A DNA stretch of 64,000 nt, from assembly GCA_001303785.1 (NCBI GenBank), contig LJUJ01000001.1, positions 275,864 through 339,863 of the forward strand, in the 5' to 3' direction. The stretch is from Caldifarciminota bacterium SM23_42 (GTDB lineage Bacteria > Hydrothermota > Tepidihabitantia > SM23-42). This document shows positions 16,980-27,857 of the stretch, piece after piece. The notes beneath the pieces were generated by a model that saw nothing but the letters and a program-made list of their open reading frames with translations, was not told the origin of the DNA and did no database searches. How positions within the stretch are numbered: the first letter of the stretch is position 1; every line of letters begins with the position of its first letter. The translations under genes and the position numbers were made by a program.

Positions 16980-19190
16980 CTAGAACATACCAAACGGGTT
17001 TATCTGAAAGTGGGGTGTAAACCCTGGATTCTCACGGTCAAATCCATAACCCAAGTCAAGACCGAGCACCCCCATCAGCGGTACTTCCACACGAATACCA
17101 GCGCCTAGGCCGCGAGATAGGCTGTGCAAGTTCATTTCCCGATATGAAGGAAACGTATTGCCCATATCATAGAAAACAAGAAAAGCGAGACTCTGCGAAA
17201 ACTTCACTTTCAGCTCCAGGTTGTTTATGAGAATCGCGTTACCTCCAATGGCTCGTCCGCTTTCATCTCGGGGTGAGAGTGAACGGTCAGAATATCCTCT
17301 CACACCATCGGGGCCAACGCCACCTGCATAGAAACGTTTGTACAGTGGAACCTGGTCGTCACCATCGCGACTCGTGACCATTCCCGCTTTGGCGCGGGCC
17401 ATCAGCACAACTTTCCAGAAGAGGGGGAAGTAGGCTCTCGCCTCGGCCGTGTAACGGCTATAGTCGACATTGGCGAACAAAATCTTATTTGCAAATTCGG
17501 CGTTAAGCGACATGTATGAACCGCTCGACGCATTGAATATGTAGTCGCGCGCGTCTCGTGTGAGGGTGAAAGCATTGGCGAGCGTCCATTTTGGAATCGT
17601 ATCATCATACAGACTATATCCTGTTGCAGGGGGTGTGTATGTTCTGGAGATATCGAGCACTTGTGTTCGCTCGACCCTGAAGCTGTAAGCTAATCGAGTA
17701 TAGTCGAGATAGAATGGAAAAGAGAATCGGGTCGAAAGACCGAGGTCACGTTTGTTATAGTAATCCCAATTACGATTAACATAGTAAATGTCAGCCCCGG
17801 CTGACGTTCTCGTGTCAAGGAACCATGGTTCAGTGAAACCGATCTGGAAATTGGTTAATCTTCCACCTAACTCAAACTTCGTGTAAAGACGCTGCCCCCG
17901 TCCGAACAGATTTGGGTGGGAAAATTCCACGTATCCCGTGAATCGATCCTGTGCTGAATATGAAATGCCTGCACCGACCGTACCGATACCTTCTTTTTCC
18001 TGTACGTTGTATATAATATCAATATTTCCACTATCATCAGGCGCGCCGGGTAGTATCTGGATGTCATCAAAGAACCCTAGATTGAATATTTCTCGTTGGC
18101 TCCGTATGACATCCCGCCGCCGATATCGTTGTCCAGGAATGGTGACGATCTCTCTTCTTATGACTTTCTCTCTTGTGTTGGTGTTACCAGTAATCAAAAC
18201 ACGTGCTACGTTTGCCGGGTCGGATTCCGTAATGTTGTATTGAATATCAATCATGCTATCCCGTACATTCTCGAGCGGTACTATGGAGTTGTAGATATAT
18301 CCTTCGTCGGCGTAGATGCCATACATGTTCTGTATGCTCTCCTCGGCTTTTGCCAGGTTGTACACGTCACCACTTTGCAGTGTCATCACGCCGGTTATCT
18401 CGGCATCCCCCAAAACGGTGTTACCTTCTAATGTGATATCACCTACATAATATCTCTGATTTTCTTCTACGTCTATGGTGATTATAAATCGGTCACCACT
18501 CACCTCGATATCTGGGGCTTGCACAACAACATCAAGAAATCCGTTTTCCTTATAGAAAGCGGTGATCTTGTCGATATCCTCTTCTAGGTCTTCCTCAGTC
18601 AGTTTCCCTGAACGCAGGAATCCTTTTTGCTTAGTTGCCATTTTGCGCTTGATTTTGCTGTCCGAGAGCGAATTATTACCGTTGATGATAATTTTACCAA
18701 TGCGTGGTTGAATACCTTCATTAATGATAAAAAATATCTTGGCTTTGTTTAGGCTATCAACGACCACACTGTCGTAGACTTCAGTCTGGTAGAAGTGCTT
18801 TTTGGTATAGAGTCCTGAGATCTTAGTACGCGCGTCGAATATTGCCTTATCGCTGAGTACTTGTCCTGCTCGGAACCCGATTTCTTTATTGATATCGCGA
18901 TCCTTTATTTTCTCATTGCCTATGAATTGCGGTAGACCCTTTAAGAACGGTGCCTCTTCGACAATAATCTTAACGAACATGCCATCGCCAACGATAGAGG
19001 TGTCGATGGCGATGAAGTTAAAGAGCTTCAACTTCGCAAGATTCTCGATCGCATCTATTATCAGTGAATTATTGAATGTTTTCCCAGACTCGATGCCACT
19101 TGATTGAATGACCAGCTGAGGGTCAGTCCATTTAGCGTCGACTTCGACGTCAACTATCGTGTAACTCAGGAGAAAAAACAATAACATCAT
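16980..19190 (-). CDS. bamA: Outer-membrane assembly protein BamA
   Basis: 736 residues. A signal peptide is followed by five POTRA domains (about 20-360, e.g. [42 protein letters not shown]), then a 16-strand surface-antigen barrel. [16 protein letters not shown] corresponds to the conserved VRGF/Y loop that seals the barrel, and the chain ends [10 protein letters not shown] with aromatic terminal Phe. BamA inserts barrels into the outer membrane. The ATG overlaps the clpC stop by 4 nt; the skp-like gene follows. Confidence 0.92.
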   Translation of the reverse strand: MMLLFFLLSYTIVDVEVDAKWTDPQLVIQSSGIESGKTFNNSLIIDAIENLAKLKLFNFIAIDTSIVGDGMFVKIIVEEAPFLKGLPQFIGNEKIKDRDINKEIGFRAGQVLSDKAIFDARTKISGLYTKKHFYQTEVYDSVVVDSLNKAKIFFIINEGIQPRIGKIIINGNNSLSDSKIKRKMATKQKGFLRSGKLTEEDLEEDIDKITAFYKENGFLDVVVQAPDIEVSGDRFIITIDVEENQRYYVGDITLEGNTVLGDAEITGVMTLQSGDVYNLAKAEESIQNMYGIYADEGYIYNSIVPLENVRDSMIDIQYNITESDPANVARVLITGNTNTREKVIRREIVTIPGQRYRRRDVIRSQREIFNLGFFDDIQILPGAPDDSGNIDIIYNVQEKEGIGTVGAGISYSAQDRFTGYVEFSHPNLFGRGQRLYTKFELGGRLTNFQIGFTEPWFLDTRTSAGADIYYVNRNWDYYNKRDLGLSTRFSFPFYLDYTRLAYSFRVERTQVLDISRTYTPPATGYSLYDDTIPKWTLANAFTLTRDARDYIFNASSGSYMSLNAEFANKILFANVDYSRYTAEARAYFPLFWKVVLMARAKAGMVTSRDGDDQVPLYKRFYAGGVGPDGVRGYSDRSLSPRDESGRAIGGNAILINNLELKVKFSQSLAFLVFYDMGNTFPSYREMNLHSLSRGLGAGIRVEVPLMGVLGLDLGYGFDRENPGFTPHFQINPFGMF

Positions 19191-21586
19191 TTCTGTGTGA
19201 ACTCGATTTTTTCTCCTGCCCTAACGAGTTTAATGCGTTTACCTTCTTTGATATTACCTTTCAGGATTTCCTCTGAAAGTGGGTCTTCGATTAGTTTTCT
19301 TATCGTTCTCTTAAGGGGCCTGGCGCCGAATTCGGCATCAAAACCAGTTTCCACCAGCAATTCTTTGCTCGACTCGTCAATCTCGATCTTCATGTTCTTC
19401 TCGTGCAACCTTTCCTCAACTTCTTCTATGAGAATGTCGATTATCTTTTTCATATCATCGCGCTTTAGCTTCTTGAAAACGATGATCTCGTCTATCCGGT
19501 TCAAGAATTCCGGCGAGAAGAGCTTCTTGACTTCCTCCATCAGTCGCGTCTTCATCTTGTCGTAAGAAACCGCGTCGTCCAACTTCATGAAGCCAATACC
19601 ATCGCTTCTGCGTATTTCCGCGGTACCGATATTTGACGTCATGATTATAACGGTATTCTTGAAATCCACACGGCGACCGTATGAGTCCGTGAGTTGGCCA
19701 TCCTCGAGGATCTGAAGCAGAATGTTAAAAACATCGGGATGTGCTTTCTCGATCTCGTCGAAAAGAACAACCGAGTAAGGCTTGCGCCTTACTTTTTCGG
19801 TAAGTTGCCCGCCTTCCTCGTAACCAACATAACCAGGCGGGGCACCGATAAGCCGGGAGACGTTGAACTTCTCCATGTACTCGGACATATCAAGGCTTAT
19901 CAGCGAGTTGATATCGCCGAACAGAAATTCAGCAAGGCGCCGAGCAAGCTCTGTCTTGCCCACACCCGTGGGTCCCAGGAATACAAAGCTGCCGATGGGT
20001 CTTCTAGGATCTTTCACACCGGCGCGGCTACGCCTTACCGCTTTTGCGATTGCCGTAATGGCCTCATCCTGGCTAACAATCTTTTTCTTCAATTCTTCTT
20101 CCATCTTCAGCAGTCTTTTCGACTCACCTTCCTCAATACGCGAAACCGGTATGCCAGTCCAACGCGAGACTACAAAAGCAATGTCCTCTTCGTTGACCGT
20201 AGGTCTCGTTACCGTGCTTACCTTACTCTTTTGCTGTAGCTGGTCGGCTAGCTTTCTCTGCTCGTCACGCAGTTGTGCGGCTTCCTCGAATTTCTGTTCG
20301 GCTACGAGTTTTTCCTTTTTCACCTTAATATCGCCGATTTTTAGCTCCAGTTCCGTAGTAGCATCATCCTTGACGATCTTTGACAGCTTCACCTTAGCAC
20401 CTGATTCATCGATTACGTCGATTGCCTTATCAGGCAGAAACCGGTCGGTGATATAACGGTTTGAGAGCCGAGCAGCGGCCTCGAGTGCTTCGTCAGTATA
20501 TGCTATCAGATGGTGATCTTCGTACCTCTTACGCAACCCCTGTAGTATATTAATTGTTTCTTGTACGGTTGGAGGATTCACCATGATCGGCTGGAACCGG
20601 CGTTCGAGTGCGCCGTTCTTCTCGATGTAGCGCCGATAGTCTTCAAGCGTAGTCGCACCGACACATTGAATCTCACCTCGCGCCAAGGCCGGTTTAAGTA
20701 TGCTTGAGGCATCGATTGCGCCTTCAGCAGCACCCGCACCGACAATCGTGTGTAGTTCATCGATGAACAGCACCACATCCTTATTACGAGTCACTTCGTT
20801 TATGACCGCCTTGAGTCTTTCCTCAAATTGTCCCCGGTACTTGGTGCCGGCGACAATCGAGGCCATATCGAGTGCGACCACCCTCTTGTTCTTCAGAGAA
20901 TCCGGTATATTGCCGGCTATGATATCTTGCGCAAGCCCTTCGACAATCGCTGTTTTCCCAACGCCGGCCTCACCGACGAGTACCGGGTTATTCTTCTTGC
21001 GGCGCGACAGCACTTGAATTACCCTTTCTATTTCATTCTCCCGTCCGATGATTGGATCCAGTTTCTCTTCCCTTGCCAATTGAGTCAAATCCCTTGAGAA
21101 CAAATCGAGCGCCGATCCTCGCTGTTTACCGCGTGTTTTGCTCGTAACCACGCCCTCGGGCCTGAGTAGCTGTATGATCTCATTCTTCACAGTCTCGTAG
21201 TCGACCCCGATCGATTCGAGGACTTGTGCGCCTAGGCTTTCTGGTGTCCGAATGACACCCAATAGGAGGTGTTCAGTACCGACGTAGGAATGACCGAAAT
21301 TCTTGGCCTCTTCCATGGCGTAATTAAGGCAGACGCGAGCTTCATTGCTAAATGGAACGTCGATTTTGCCGCCCGGGCCACTCTGTATAGAATTCTCGAT
21401 GTTCTTACGCAGTTCGTTGAGTTCTATACCCAAATTGATAAGAACCATTGCACCGACGCCTTCTCCTTCCTTGATCATCGCCAGGAGTAGGTGTTCAGTA
21501 CCAATGAAATTATTTTTGAATCTTAGAGCTTCATCATGGGCAAGATGCAGTATCTTTCTAACCCTTTCGGTGAATCTTTCCTGCAA
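19187..21586 (-). CDS. clpC: ATP-dependent Clp protease ATPase subunit ClpC
   Basis: 799 residues. Two Clp-N repeats ([24 protein letters not shown]), AAA1 Walker [10 protein letters not shown], a UVR-type middle segment ([22 protein letters not shown]), AAA2 Walker [10 protein letters not shown] and a C-terminal D2-small domain. The middle segment is that of ClpC/MecB rather than ClpB. It unfolds substrates for ClpP. The start is TTG 21586, spaced 5 nt after GGAGG; an ATG directly abutting the Shine-Dalgarno is out of frame. It has its own promoter and is translationally coupled to bamA. Confidence 0.92.
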   Translation of the reverse strand: MQERFTERVRKILHLAHDEALRFKNNFIGTEHLLLAMIKEGEGVGAMVLINLGIELNELRKNIENSIQSGPGGKIDVPFSNEARVCLNYAMEEAKNFGHSYVGTEHLLLGVIRTPESLGAQVLESIGVDYETVKNEIIQLLRPEGVVTSKTRGKQRGSALDLFSRDLTQLAREEKLDPIIGRENEIERVIQVLSRRKKNNPVLVGEAGVGKTAIVEGLAQDIIAGNIPDSLKNKRVVALDMASIVAGTKYRGQFEERLKAVINEVTRNKDVVLFIDELHTIVGAGAAEGAIDASSILKPALARGEIQCVGATTLEDYRRYIEKNGALERRFQPIMVNPPTVQETINILQGLRKRYEDHHLIAYTDEALEAAARLSNRYITDRFLPDKAIDVIDESGAKVKLSKIVKDDATTELELKIGDIKVKKEKLVAEQKFEEAAQLRDEQRKLADQLQQKSKVSTVTRPTVNEEDIAFVVSRWTGIPVSRIEEGESKRLLKMEEELKKKIVSQDEAITAIAKAVRRSRAGVKDPRRPIGSFVFLGPTGVGKTELARRLAEFLFGDINSLISLDMSEYMEKFNVSRLIGAPPGYVGYEEGGQLTEKVRRKPYSVVLFDEIEKAHPDVFNILLQILEDGQLTDSYGRRVDFKNTVIIMTSNIGTAEIRRSDGIGFMKLDDAVSYDKMKTRLMEEVKKLFSPEFLNRIDEIIVFKKLKRDDMKKIIDILIEEVEERLHEKNMKIEIDESSKELLVETGFDAEFGARPLKRTIRKLIEDPLSEEILKGNIKEGKRIKLVRAGEKIEFTQK

Positions 21587-21607
21587 AGCATCCTCCTTCT
21601 TAACCTC

Positions 21608-21635
21608 ATTCTAATCAAAATTGCGTATTTGTCAA
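21608..21635 (-). promoter_or_regulatory. Sigma-70-like promoter of clpC-bamA-skp
   Basis: Minus strand: TTGACA (21635-21630), 16 bp, TAGAAT (21613-21608). The leader is about 15 nt and carries AAGAAGGAGG. Confidence 0.7.
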
Positions 21636-21733
21636 CTATTTAGACAATACAGGCAGGGAATGAGTTTAACGAAAAATCATAGGATTGGATGATATGGGCA
21701 GCAATTACGTTGGGGGTGCCCCGATAAGGCAAC

Positions 21734-22984
21734 TCAGACTGTGGTAAAACGTGCAAAGAAATTAAAGAACTCACGGGGGCGGTTGATCAAGCGTAACCTC
21801 GGTAAGTCGCTCGAGTATGCCTTGCTCACCGACTCACCGACATGCCTGAGTTGTTCTCTCGTGTACACTCTTCGTGGAACGGCCAATCTATAATATTCTT
21901 CAAACACTCCACCGCGAATCCCGGTCTCGAGGAAGACCTGACTGGCGAGCGCGAAGGAAAAATATCGGTGTCCGCTTTTGGGGATCACCGCAACCGCGTG
22001 ACCTCCCACTGGCTCAAAGACCTCAACACGATTTTCCTTTAGTATAGCGGCTAGATACCTGATGCCACCGATATGTGTCCGCAGGAAGTTTTCATTCATA
22101 GCATCTTCCATTCCCAGGGTCATTGCTGCCACGTCACGCGCCGCCAGGCCACCCGAGGTTGGGTATGCTTCTTGCCTGAGTACCTCATAAGTCAATCGGT
22201 CATATAGTTGTCTGCTACGTACGCCGATACACCCGCCGATATTCACCAGTCCGTCCTTCTTATTACTGAAATATAAGATATCTGCAGATCTGAACATACG
22301 TTTACAGATTGCTGCAACACTCATACGTGATTTTTCAATTTCTTTGATCAAATACGCATTATCGGCGAAGCGACTGGCATCGAGGACCAAGTTAATATTG
22401 TATTTTCGTGCGATGCTTCGTGTTTGCGCGATGTTTTTCAGGGATACGGGTTGACCACCCTTGATGTTGTTGGTGAGTGTTAGTATTACTAGCTTGACAC
22501 GTTTGAGCTCACGCATTTTTTCGTTAAGTTTATCAATATCTATGTTCCCCAAGAAGGGAGGATGCTCAGAGGGTAGATCGACCGCGCGGCAGTGCAATGC
22601 CTCGATATTCCCACGCGTCGTCTCGAAATGAGCATTTGCAAGAACAATATCTCCGGGCTTGAGTAACAGCTTGAAGAGTATGTTCTCAGCACTTCTTCCT
22701 TGATGCACTGGTTGAATGAAGGGAAAGCCGGTGAGCCTTTGTGTTCTTTCGACGAATGCTTCAAAGGATTTCTGCCCGGCAAAATCCTCCCTAGCTTCTA
22801 TCATCGCCGCCCATTGGCGTGCTGTCATGGCGCCGGTTCCCGAGTCAGAGACAAGATCGATTGTGACATACTTGGCGGGAATATGAAACGGGTTGTAGGC
22901 GACCGCGCGCAGAACATCCTTCCTCTTTCGCCGCGCGACTCGGGGGAGAGGTTCAACTACCTTTATGCGATATGGTTCGTGCAT
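21734..22984 (-). CDS. Tryptophanase/tyrosine phenol-lyase family PLP enzyme
   Basis: 416 residues, against about 460-470 in TnaA and tyrosine phenol-lyase. DLVSDSGTGAMTARQWAAM, PVHQGRSAENILF, LTNNIKGGQPVS, LDASRFADNAYL and the PLP-lysine motif SNKKDGLVNIGG are those of beta-eliminating lyases. It would release pyruvate and ammonia from an aromatic amino acid or related substrate; which one cannot be read. It is the last gene of the lolA operon and begins directly at the stop of the TPR gene. Confidence 0.85.
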   Translation of the reverse strand: MHEPYRIKVVEPLPRVARRKRKDVLRAVAYNPFHIPAKYVTIDLVSDSGTGAMTARQWAAMIEAREDFAGQKSFEAFVERTQRLTGFPFIQPVHQGRSAENILFKLLLKPGDIVLANAHFETTRGNIEALHCRAVDLPSEHPPFLGNIDIDKLNEKMRELKRVKLVILTLTNNIKGGQPVSLKNIAQTRSIARKYNINLVLDASRFADNAYLIKEIEKSRMSVAAICKRMFRSADILYFSNKKDGLVNIGGCIGVRSRQLYDRLTYEVLRQEAYPTSGGLAARDVAAMTLGMEDAMNENFLRTHIGGIRYLAAILKENRVEVFEPVGGHAVAVIPKSGHRYFSFALASQVFLETGIRGGVFEEYYRLAVPRRVYTREQLRHVGESVSKAYSSDLPRLRLINRPREFFNFFARFTTV

Positions 22985-24607
22985 TTATTTCAATTGCTGC
23001 ACTTTCCTTCTTAACTCTCTGTTATCCGGTTCAAATTCAAGCGCTCTGTCGTATGCATCCCTTGCTCGACCCAGGTCATCTAGTTTAATGTAAACATCTC
23101 CTAAATGCTCCAAGATTACCGCATCTTCCACAATTTCAGATGCCCTTTTGAGTTCCTGTAATGCGTCTTCATACCTACCCATCATATAGAATATCCAACC
23201 CCGGGAATCGATGTAATAACCGTTATCCACATCGATATCTAATGCTTTATTGACCAGCTCTAGGGCGTACTCGAGACTATCGTTCCGCTCGGCATAGGTA
23301 TAGCCGACGTAATTAAGCGCGACCGCATTCGCGGTATCGACGTCAAGAATCTGCTGGAAGATTTTGAATGCTTCTCTGTCTCGACCCAACCGTGATGTGA
23401 GGTTGGCTAATGCCTGGAGTGCTGAAAGATTGCTTCGGTTTTCCACCAGCGCCTTTTTGTAATAGGAGTAGGCTTCGACATCATTCTCTTGCGTTTCCGC
23501 AATCGCGCCCAATAAGTAGTATATCTGCGCAAGATCACCGCCGCGATACGCCGCCTCAGTGAAGGCATGTTGCGCCACATCGAATTGTTCTTTTTCGAGT
23601 GCCACGAAGCCTGAGTAGATCCATAGTTCGATAAAATCAGGGTTGATATTGAGCGCGTTGTTGAGTTCGATCATCGCCTTGTCATACTCAGCCTGCTCAA
23701 AATATATTCTTGACAGATAAAAGGCTGAGTAAGTGTCTCCAGGATCATACCTCAGGGCAACATAAAATTCGTTTGCGGCCGATTCGAACATTTCTTGTTT
23801 GTAATATGCAAAGCCGAGGCTTCGTCTCACGTGGTTATTGTCCGGTTCATACTCTAATATTGCACCGGCGATTTTTGGAACTCTATCATACGTGTCAGTA
23901 TCAATATAAATGTCAACAAGCCTCTGCGCGACATGCGGAATGAATGTGTCAGCATTGACTTGCTCGTAATAGTAAATTGCTGAGTCTTTCATTCCTATCA
24001 TGTCAAAACCCGTACCGATGCCGATAATCGTAGCGACGTTTGAGGTATCGAGCGCGTGTCCCTGCCGGTAATAGTCGATTGCCGCAACATGGTCATTGAT
24101 TTTTCCTGATAGAGCAGCAAGTCTGAGGTAGACATCCACGGTTCTCACTTCGCTTGGCATGCGTTCAAGCACGTTTATGGCGTTGGCTATCTCTCCACTC
24201 GCTTCCAACAAGGTTGATATTGCCATATTTATCTCCGGTACATTGGGTTCTATTTCCAGCGTTCTTTCGTAGTATTCAATTGCATTCTTGAAATCGCGCT
24301 TACCGACATATCCAAGAGCAATAATCTGGCACAAGCGAGCGTCATCGGGTTCGATAGTCAAAGCTTCCTGAGCATAGACTATACCTTCGTCGAATCGTTG
24401 CAGCATGTACAGTGCACTTGCGAGTGATACGTAAATCTCAATTGCTTCGGGTGCCTTTTCTCGTGCTCTTTTGTAATAATCTATGGCTTCAGAGATTTTA
24501 CCTTCGAATTCCAATTGACTGCCGATGCTGAACAATTCTAACGCACTCTCACTGCTAAATAGAATTAGTGATAGGGCTAAAACTCTAAATATATATATAA
24601 CAGCCAT
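22985..24607 (-). CDS. Secreted tetratricopeptide repeat protein
   Basis: 540 residues with a signal peptide (MAVIYIFRVLALSLILFSSES) and about 14 tandem TPR units to the end (for example EAIDYYKRAREKAPEAIEIYVSLA, NAIEYYERTLEIEPNVPEI, RARDAYDRALEFEPDNRELRRKV). TPR superhelices are protein-binding scaffolds; partners are unknown. It overlaps the upstream barrel gene by 31 nt, which suggests coupled translation. A later start is possible but would cost the signal peptide. Confidence 0.8.
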   Translation of the reverse strand: MAVIYIFRVLALSLILFSSESALELFSIGSQLEFEGKISEAIDYYKRAREKAPEAIEIYVSLASALYMLQRFDEGIVYAQEALTIEPDDARLCQIIALGYVGKRDFKNAIEYYERTLEIEPNVPEINMAISTLLEASGEIANAINVLERMPSEVRTVDVYLRLAALSGKINDHVAAIDYYRQGHALDTSNVATIIGIGTGFDMIGMKDSAIYYYEQVNADTFIPHVAQRLVDIYIDTDTYDRVPKIAGAILEYEPDNNHVRRSLGFAYYKQEMFESAANEFYVALRYDPGDTYSAFYLSRIYFEQAEYDKAMIELNNALNINPDFIELWIYSGFVALEKEQFDVAQHAFTEAAYRGGDLAQIYYLLGAIAETQENDVEAYSYYKKALVENRSNLSALQALANLTSRLGRDREAFKIFQQILDVDTANAVALNYVGYTYAERNDSLEYALELVNKALDIDVDNGYYIDSRGWIFYMMGRYEDALQELKRASEIVEDAVILEHLGDVYIKLDDLGRARDAYDRALEFEPDNRELRRKVQQLK

Positions 24608-25383
24608 AATTTGTCAGGATCTTTTATTGGATCGGTATTATAGAGATTGTAATCAAAGCCCAGCCCGATCCGTCGTGATGCCTTCTTGTAATAACCCATA
24701 AAACGCAGTAAGTGTCGGTGATAATACGTCGAATCTCCCTTGCTTATTGTGAAACTCGGTTTGGCGTCCACACCGAAGTCATTGTTTCTGAAAACATTCA
24801 GCATGAGTTCCAGTATCGCATCGTATTGGTAGTCTGCACCAGAGTTGATATCCCAACCAGAATAGTCCACGTGAGGATAATAACCCAAGTCTATCGACCA
24901 TAGAAATCGCTTCGGAGTTTTCAGGCGCGTCGAATAGTGAAAGTCACTTGGCGCAAACTTCAGCCTAAAGCGATTGAATACTGGTGTGTCTTCTGAGTAG
25001 TGATCGATGTCGTGAAAGCAGTCATGTACGTAGTAACCAGTCACAACATAGTCCTTGACGAAATAGTCAAGACCCCCAACAATATAGTAATGTGCATAGC
25101 GCGGATCTAACCTGACCCCGTGCTTCTGTTCTGCCATGTCGAGGTCATCGCGGTAGAGAACGAACATCCTGAGATTATTACCTTTGATCACGGTGCAGTA
25201 CAATTCGACAGAAGCATCTACGCTGTATCTGCTTGTATCACTATTGAGATATTTGCCGAACAATCCACCCCCATGAAATTCGAGGGGGATCTCCAGTGAG
25301 ATGAGTAGTGAAGAGGGGAGAATCAGCAAGATGAGAAGGTTGAGAGCTGCACTTCTCGTGAAATCGTGAGATTTACAAAACAT
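24577..25383 (-). CDS. Predicted outer-membrane protein, unknown family
   Basis: 268 residues. A signal peptide-like N-terminus (RSAALNLLILLILPSSLLISLE) precedes a beta-rich, Tyr/Asp-rich chain with a HDCFHDIDHYSED segment, and the chain ends WLLYIYLEF (terminal Phe, barrel-like). It lies 1 nt after the rimO stop and overlaps the TPR gene. Likely a small barrel or periplasmic-facing protein; I do not recognise a named family. Confidence 0.5.
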   Translation of the reverse strand: MFCKSHDFTRSAALNLLILLILPSSLLISLEIPLEFHGGGLFGKYLNSDTSRYSVDASVELYCTVIKGNNLRMFVLYRDDLDMAEQKHGVRLDPRYAHYYIVGGLDYFVKDYVVTGYYVHDCFHDIDHYSEDTPVFNRFRLKFAPSDFHYSTRLKTPKRFLWSIDLGYYPHVDYSGWDINSGADYQYDAILELMLNVFRNNDFGVDAKPSFTISKGDSTYYHRHLLRFMGYYKKASRRIGLGFDYNLYNTDPIKDPDKLWLLYIYLEF

Positions 25384-25384
25384 A

Positions 25385-26662
25385 TTACTGCTCCTTTGCT
25401 TTGTTCAAGACTTGCTCACCCAGCATATCATAGTCTTTGGTACCGGTTATTTGCACCTCGTAGATGCCTCCCAGTTTTAGCCCCTCACCGGTTATTAAAA
25501 TCTGGCTATCGATCTCAGGTGCCGTGCATTTCGCATGACCTATGAAGACTTGTTCACGGCTGCTGACTAAAACCTCGAGGCGGCTACCGATTCGACTCTG
25601 GTTCTTTTTGTTGATTATTCGTTGCTGCAAGCTAACTGCCTCGGCGTAGCGCCGCTCTATTACTTCCTTGGGTATTTGCCTTAATTCTGCAGCAGGCGTG
25701 CCTTGTTCACGATAATAAGGAAAAATGCCCACCCAGTCGAAATGACCTTCACCTAAGAAATCCATGAGCTCATTGAATTCGTCGTCTGTCTCGGTCGGAA
25801 AGCCAACAATGATTGTTGTTCTTATTGACATGTCGTCTATCGTTTTGAGTCTTGCTAAAATGTTTTCAATATCATCGCGGCTGGTCTTACGGTTCATTAC
25901 ACTCAGAAGGCGGTCGTTTATGTGTTGAATTGGCAAGTCGATATACTTACATATCTTCTTATTCAGTGCGATTTCTTCGATGATGCCCTGATCGATGGTC
26001 TTAGGATGTGCATACATAATCCTTAACCATTCTACTTTTGGTATCTGTGATAGTTCACGGAGCAACTCTCGCAGTCTCGGTCTTCCGTATAGATCAGAAC
26101 CATACCTCGTCGTGTCCTGGCCGATGACTATTAACTCTCTTATGCCTAGTTCGACCAGTTCAAATGCTTCCTTAATGATTTCATTGAAATCAGTACTGTG
26201 GTGGGGGCCTTTTATTGATGGTATCGTACAATACGAGCAATCATTAGAGCAGCCGTCCGAGATCTTGAGGTAAGCGTAGCCATGTGTTGTTGGCAGCCGT
26301 GAATCCATACCCGCGGCCTTGGTTTCAATAGACGCGATTAGCTTTGCTTCGTCTTCCAATGTGAACCAGCCTGATACTGCAGGAAACTTGGTCTTCAATG
26401 TGTCTGCGTATCTATTGACCGCACAACCGACCACATATACCTTTGTGCCATTATTCGCATCCTTTAGTACTTGTGCAATGGTCTCTTCAGTCTCTTCGAG
26501 CGCTGGAGTGACAAACCCGCACGTATTTATGATAATGATATCGCTGTCCTGTGGTCTTGCACACACAATGTTACCTGCCGCGCCGAGCGTACCCAGCATT
26601 TTTTCTGAATCAACCAGATTCTTCGGACAGCCGAGGGATATGAGATTGACTCTTTTGGGCAT
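25385..26662 (-). CDS. rimO: Ribosomal protein S12 methylthiotransferase RimO
   Basis: 425 residues. N-terminal MTTase domain with SLGCPKNLVDSE and two further Cys; radical-SAM CxxxCxxC in ISDGCSNDCSYCTIP; C-terminal TRAM domain. CPKNLVDSE and IPSIKGPHHS separate RimO from MiaB. It adds a methylthio group to an Asp of ribosomal protein S12, using two [4Fe-4S] clusters. Eight nt separate it from the thioesterase gene. Confidence 0.93.
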   Translation of the reverse strand: MPKRVNLISLGCPKNLVDSEKMLGTLGAAGNIVCARPQDSDIIIINTCGFVTPALEETEETIAQVLKDANNGTKVYVVGCAVNRYADTLKTKFPAVSGWFTLEDEAKLIASIETKAAGMDSRLPTTHGYAYLKISDGCSNDCSYCTIPSIKGPHHSTDFNEIIKEAFELVELGIRELIVIGQDTTRYGSDLYGRPRLRELLRELSQIPKVEWLRIMYAHPKTIDQGIIEEIALNKKICKYIDLPIQHINDRLLSVMNRKTSRDDIENILARLKTIDDMSIRTTIIVGFPTETDDEFNELMDFLGEGHFDWVGIFPYYREQGTPAAELRQIPKEVIERRYAEAVSLQQRIINKKNQSRIGSRLEVLVSSREQVFIGHAKCTAPEIDSQILITGEGLKLGGIYEVQITGTKDYDMLGEQVLNKAKEQ

Positions 26663-26670
26663 CTCGATGT

Positions 26671-27069
26671 CTACACAACCTTAAGTAATCTGACAACGGC
26701 CGAGGCGATCAACTCTCCATTCTCATCGACAATCTCGGATTCTGCTTCAATCAGCCGATGCTTTGTCTTCACGACCCTGGCGCTTGCAGTATAAGTGCTA
26801 TCGACCCTCATAGCTTTTCTAATACGCATTGATAATTCAGCAGTTACTGATTTATGCCCCTTCTTGAATGCGGCCCAAACCGCCAACTCGTCGAGTATTG
26901 TTGCGATTATGCCACCATGCACAACTCTGTTGTAACCCTGCGTCCATTCAGGAGGGTTGATTTTTGCCCTGACGCCATCCTTTTGTTCGGCTATGTCAAG
27001 CTTCAAGCCATTATCATTTCTCGTACCACAAGCGAAGCAGGATTCATCCATCAGGAATTCAGAACTCAT
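26671..27069 (-). CDS. PaaI-family hotdog thioesterase
   Basis: 132 residues, one hotdog fold. NRVVHGGIIATILDELAVWA is the HGG-x-D/E active-site helix of PaaI-type acyl-CoA thioesterases. The N-terminus has a CFACGTRN pair that might bind a metal. Substrate unknown. It overlaps lolA by 11 nt. Confidence 0.8.
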   Translation of the reverse strand: MSSEFLMDESCFACGTRNDNGLKLDIAEQKDGVRAKINPPEWTQGYNRVVHGGIIATILDELAVWAAFKKGHKSVTAELSMRIRKAMRVDSTYTASARVVKTKHRLIEAESEIVDENGELIASAVVRLLKVV

Positions 27070-27673
27070 CTATTTGAACCCCTTTGGGTGGGCTAAACTC
27101 AAACATCTTCCTCGAGATCTTCTTGTTGATTTCCACCTTCGTGAATTGGAACTTGCTTTCGGTGCCTGCTTCGTTAATCACTGTGATACCAATTATCTCA
27201 AAAGTCTTGTCTTTGATCTCAACGATTAACTTCCGATAAATGTCGGTCTCATCCTTTGGTTCCAGTTTGATTTCGTAAGACTCATCGGTTTCTGAAATCA
27301 GCTCTGCGTTATATTCTTCCTTATAATTGGCGAAAAGGGCATCAGGATTGATCTGAAACGGCATCTGTTCAAGCCTTTGCCTGATCGCGCGATTCTCATC
27401 CGGGATATAAATCCAGAGTGACGCACTATCGCCAACGTATATCTGCTCAGGGTCATCGATTTCCATCCTGAAGAAATTGGGTCTCATGTAGTAGGTTCTG
27501 CCTTCGTAACGCTGACAGATACCGGCTTCTTCGTCACAATATACTTGCTCGAACTCTGTGTAAAAGCTATTCATGCTCTTGTATTTCTCGATGGTTCGGT
27601 CCAATACTTCGTTAGCCTCAAGCGCGAGCACTTGTGAGCAGATCAGTAAAGCTGCCAGAATTGGTATTCTCAT
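27059..27673 (-). CDS. lolA: LolA-like outer-membrane lipoprotein carrier
   Basis: 204 residues. A signal peptide (MRIPILAALLICSQVLA) is followed by a LolA beta-barrel half-shell: NSFYTEFEQVY, GRTYYMRPNFFRMEIDDPEQIYVGDSASLWIYIPDENRAI and KFQFTKVEINKKISRKMFEFSPPKGVQ. LolA ferries lipoproteins across the periplasm. ATG 27673 follows AAAAGGAG at good spacing. It leads an apparent six-gene operon. Confidence 0.85.
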   Translation of the reverse strand: MRIPILAALLICSQVLALEANEVLDRTIEKYKSMNSFYTEFEQVYCDEEAGICQRYEGRTYYMRPNFFRMEIDDPEQIYVGDSASLWIYIPDENRAIRQRLEQMPFQINPDALFANYKEEYNAELISETDESYEIKLEPKDETDIYRKLIVEIKDKTFEIIGITVINEAGTESKFQFTKVEINKKISRKMFEFSPPKGVQIDEF

Positions 27674-27692
27674 TAATAGCTCCTTTTTACCT

Positions 27693-27720
27693 ATCTTATA
27701 TATAATCATGATTATGTCAA
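27693..27720 (-). promoter_or_regulatory. Sigma-70-like promoter of the lolA operon
   Basis: Minus strand: TTGACA (27720-27715), 16 bp, TAAGAT (27698-27693), then a short leader with AAAAGGAG. Confidence 0.6.
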
Positions 27721-27769
27721 CACTACGGCAAATAAAATTGCTTACGGCTTGAGCTTAGCCGTGTGCCTC

Positions 27770-27797
27770 TTGACAACCAACATTATTTGAGGACAAT
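27770..27797 (+). promoter_or_regulatory. Sigma-70-like promoter of the 27858 gene
   Basis: TTGACA (27770-27775), 16 bp, GACAAT (27792-27797). The leader is about 53 nt. A small hairpin ACGGCT/AGCCGT (27744-27762) sits just upstream, between this and the divergent lolA promoter. Confidence 0.5.
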
Positions 27798-27857
27798 GAC
27801 ATCTGACCTACCTTTTGTACCAATCCATTGAGTAATATGAAAAGCCGAGGAGGCTTA

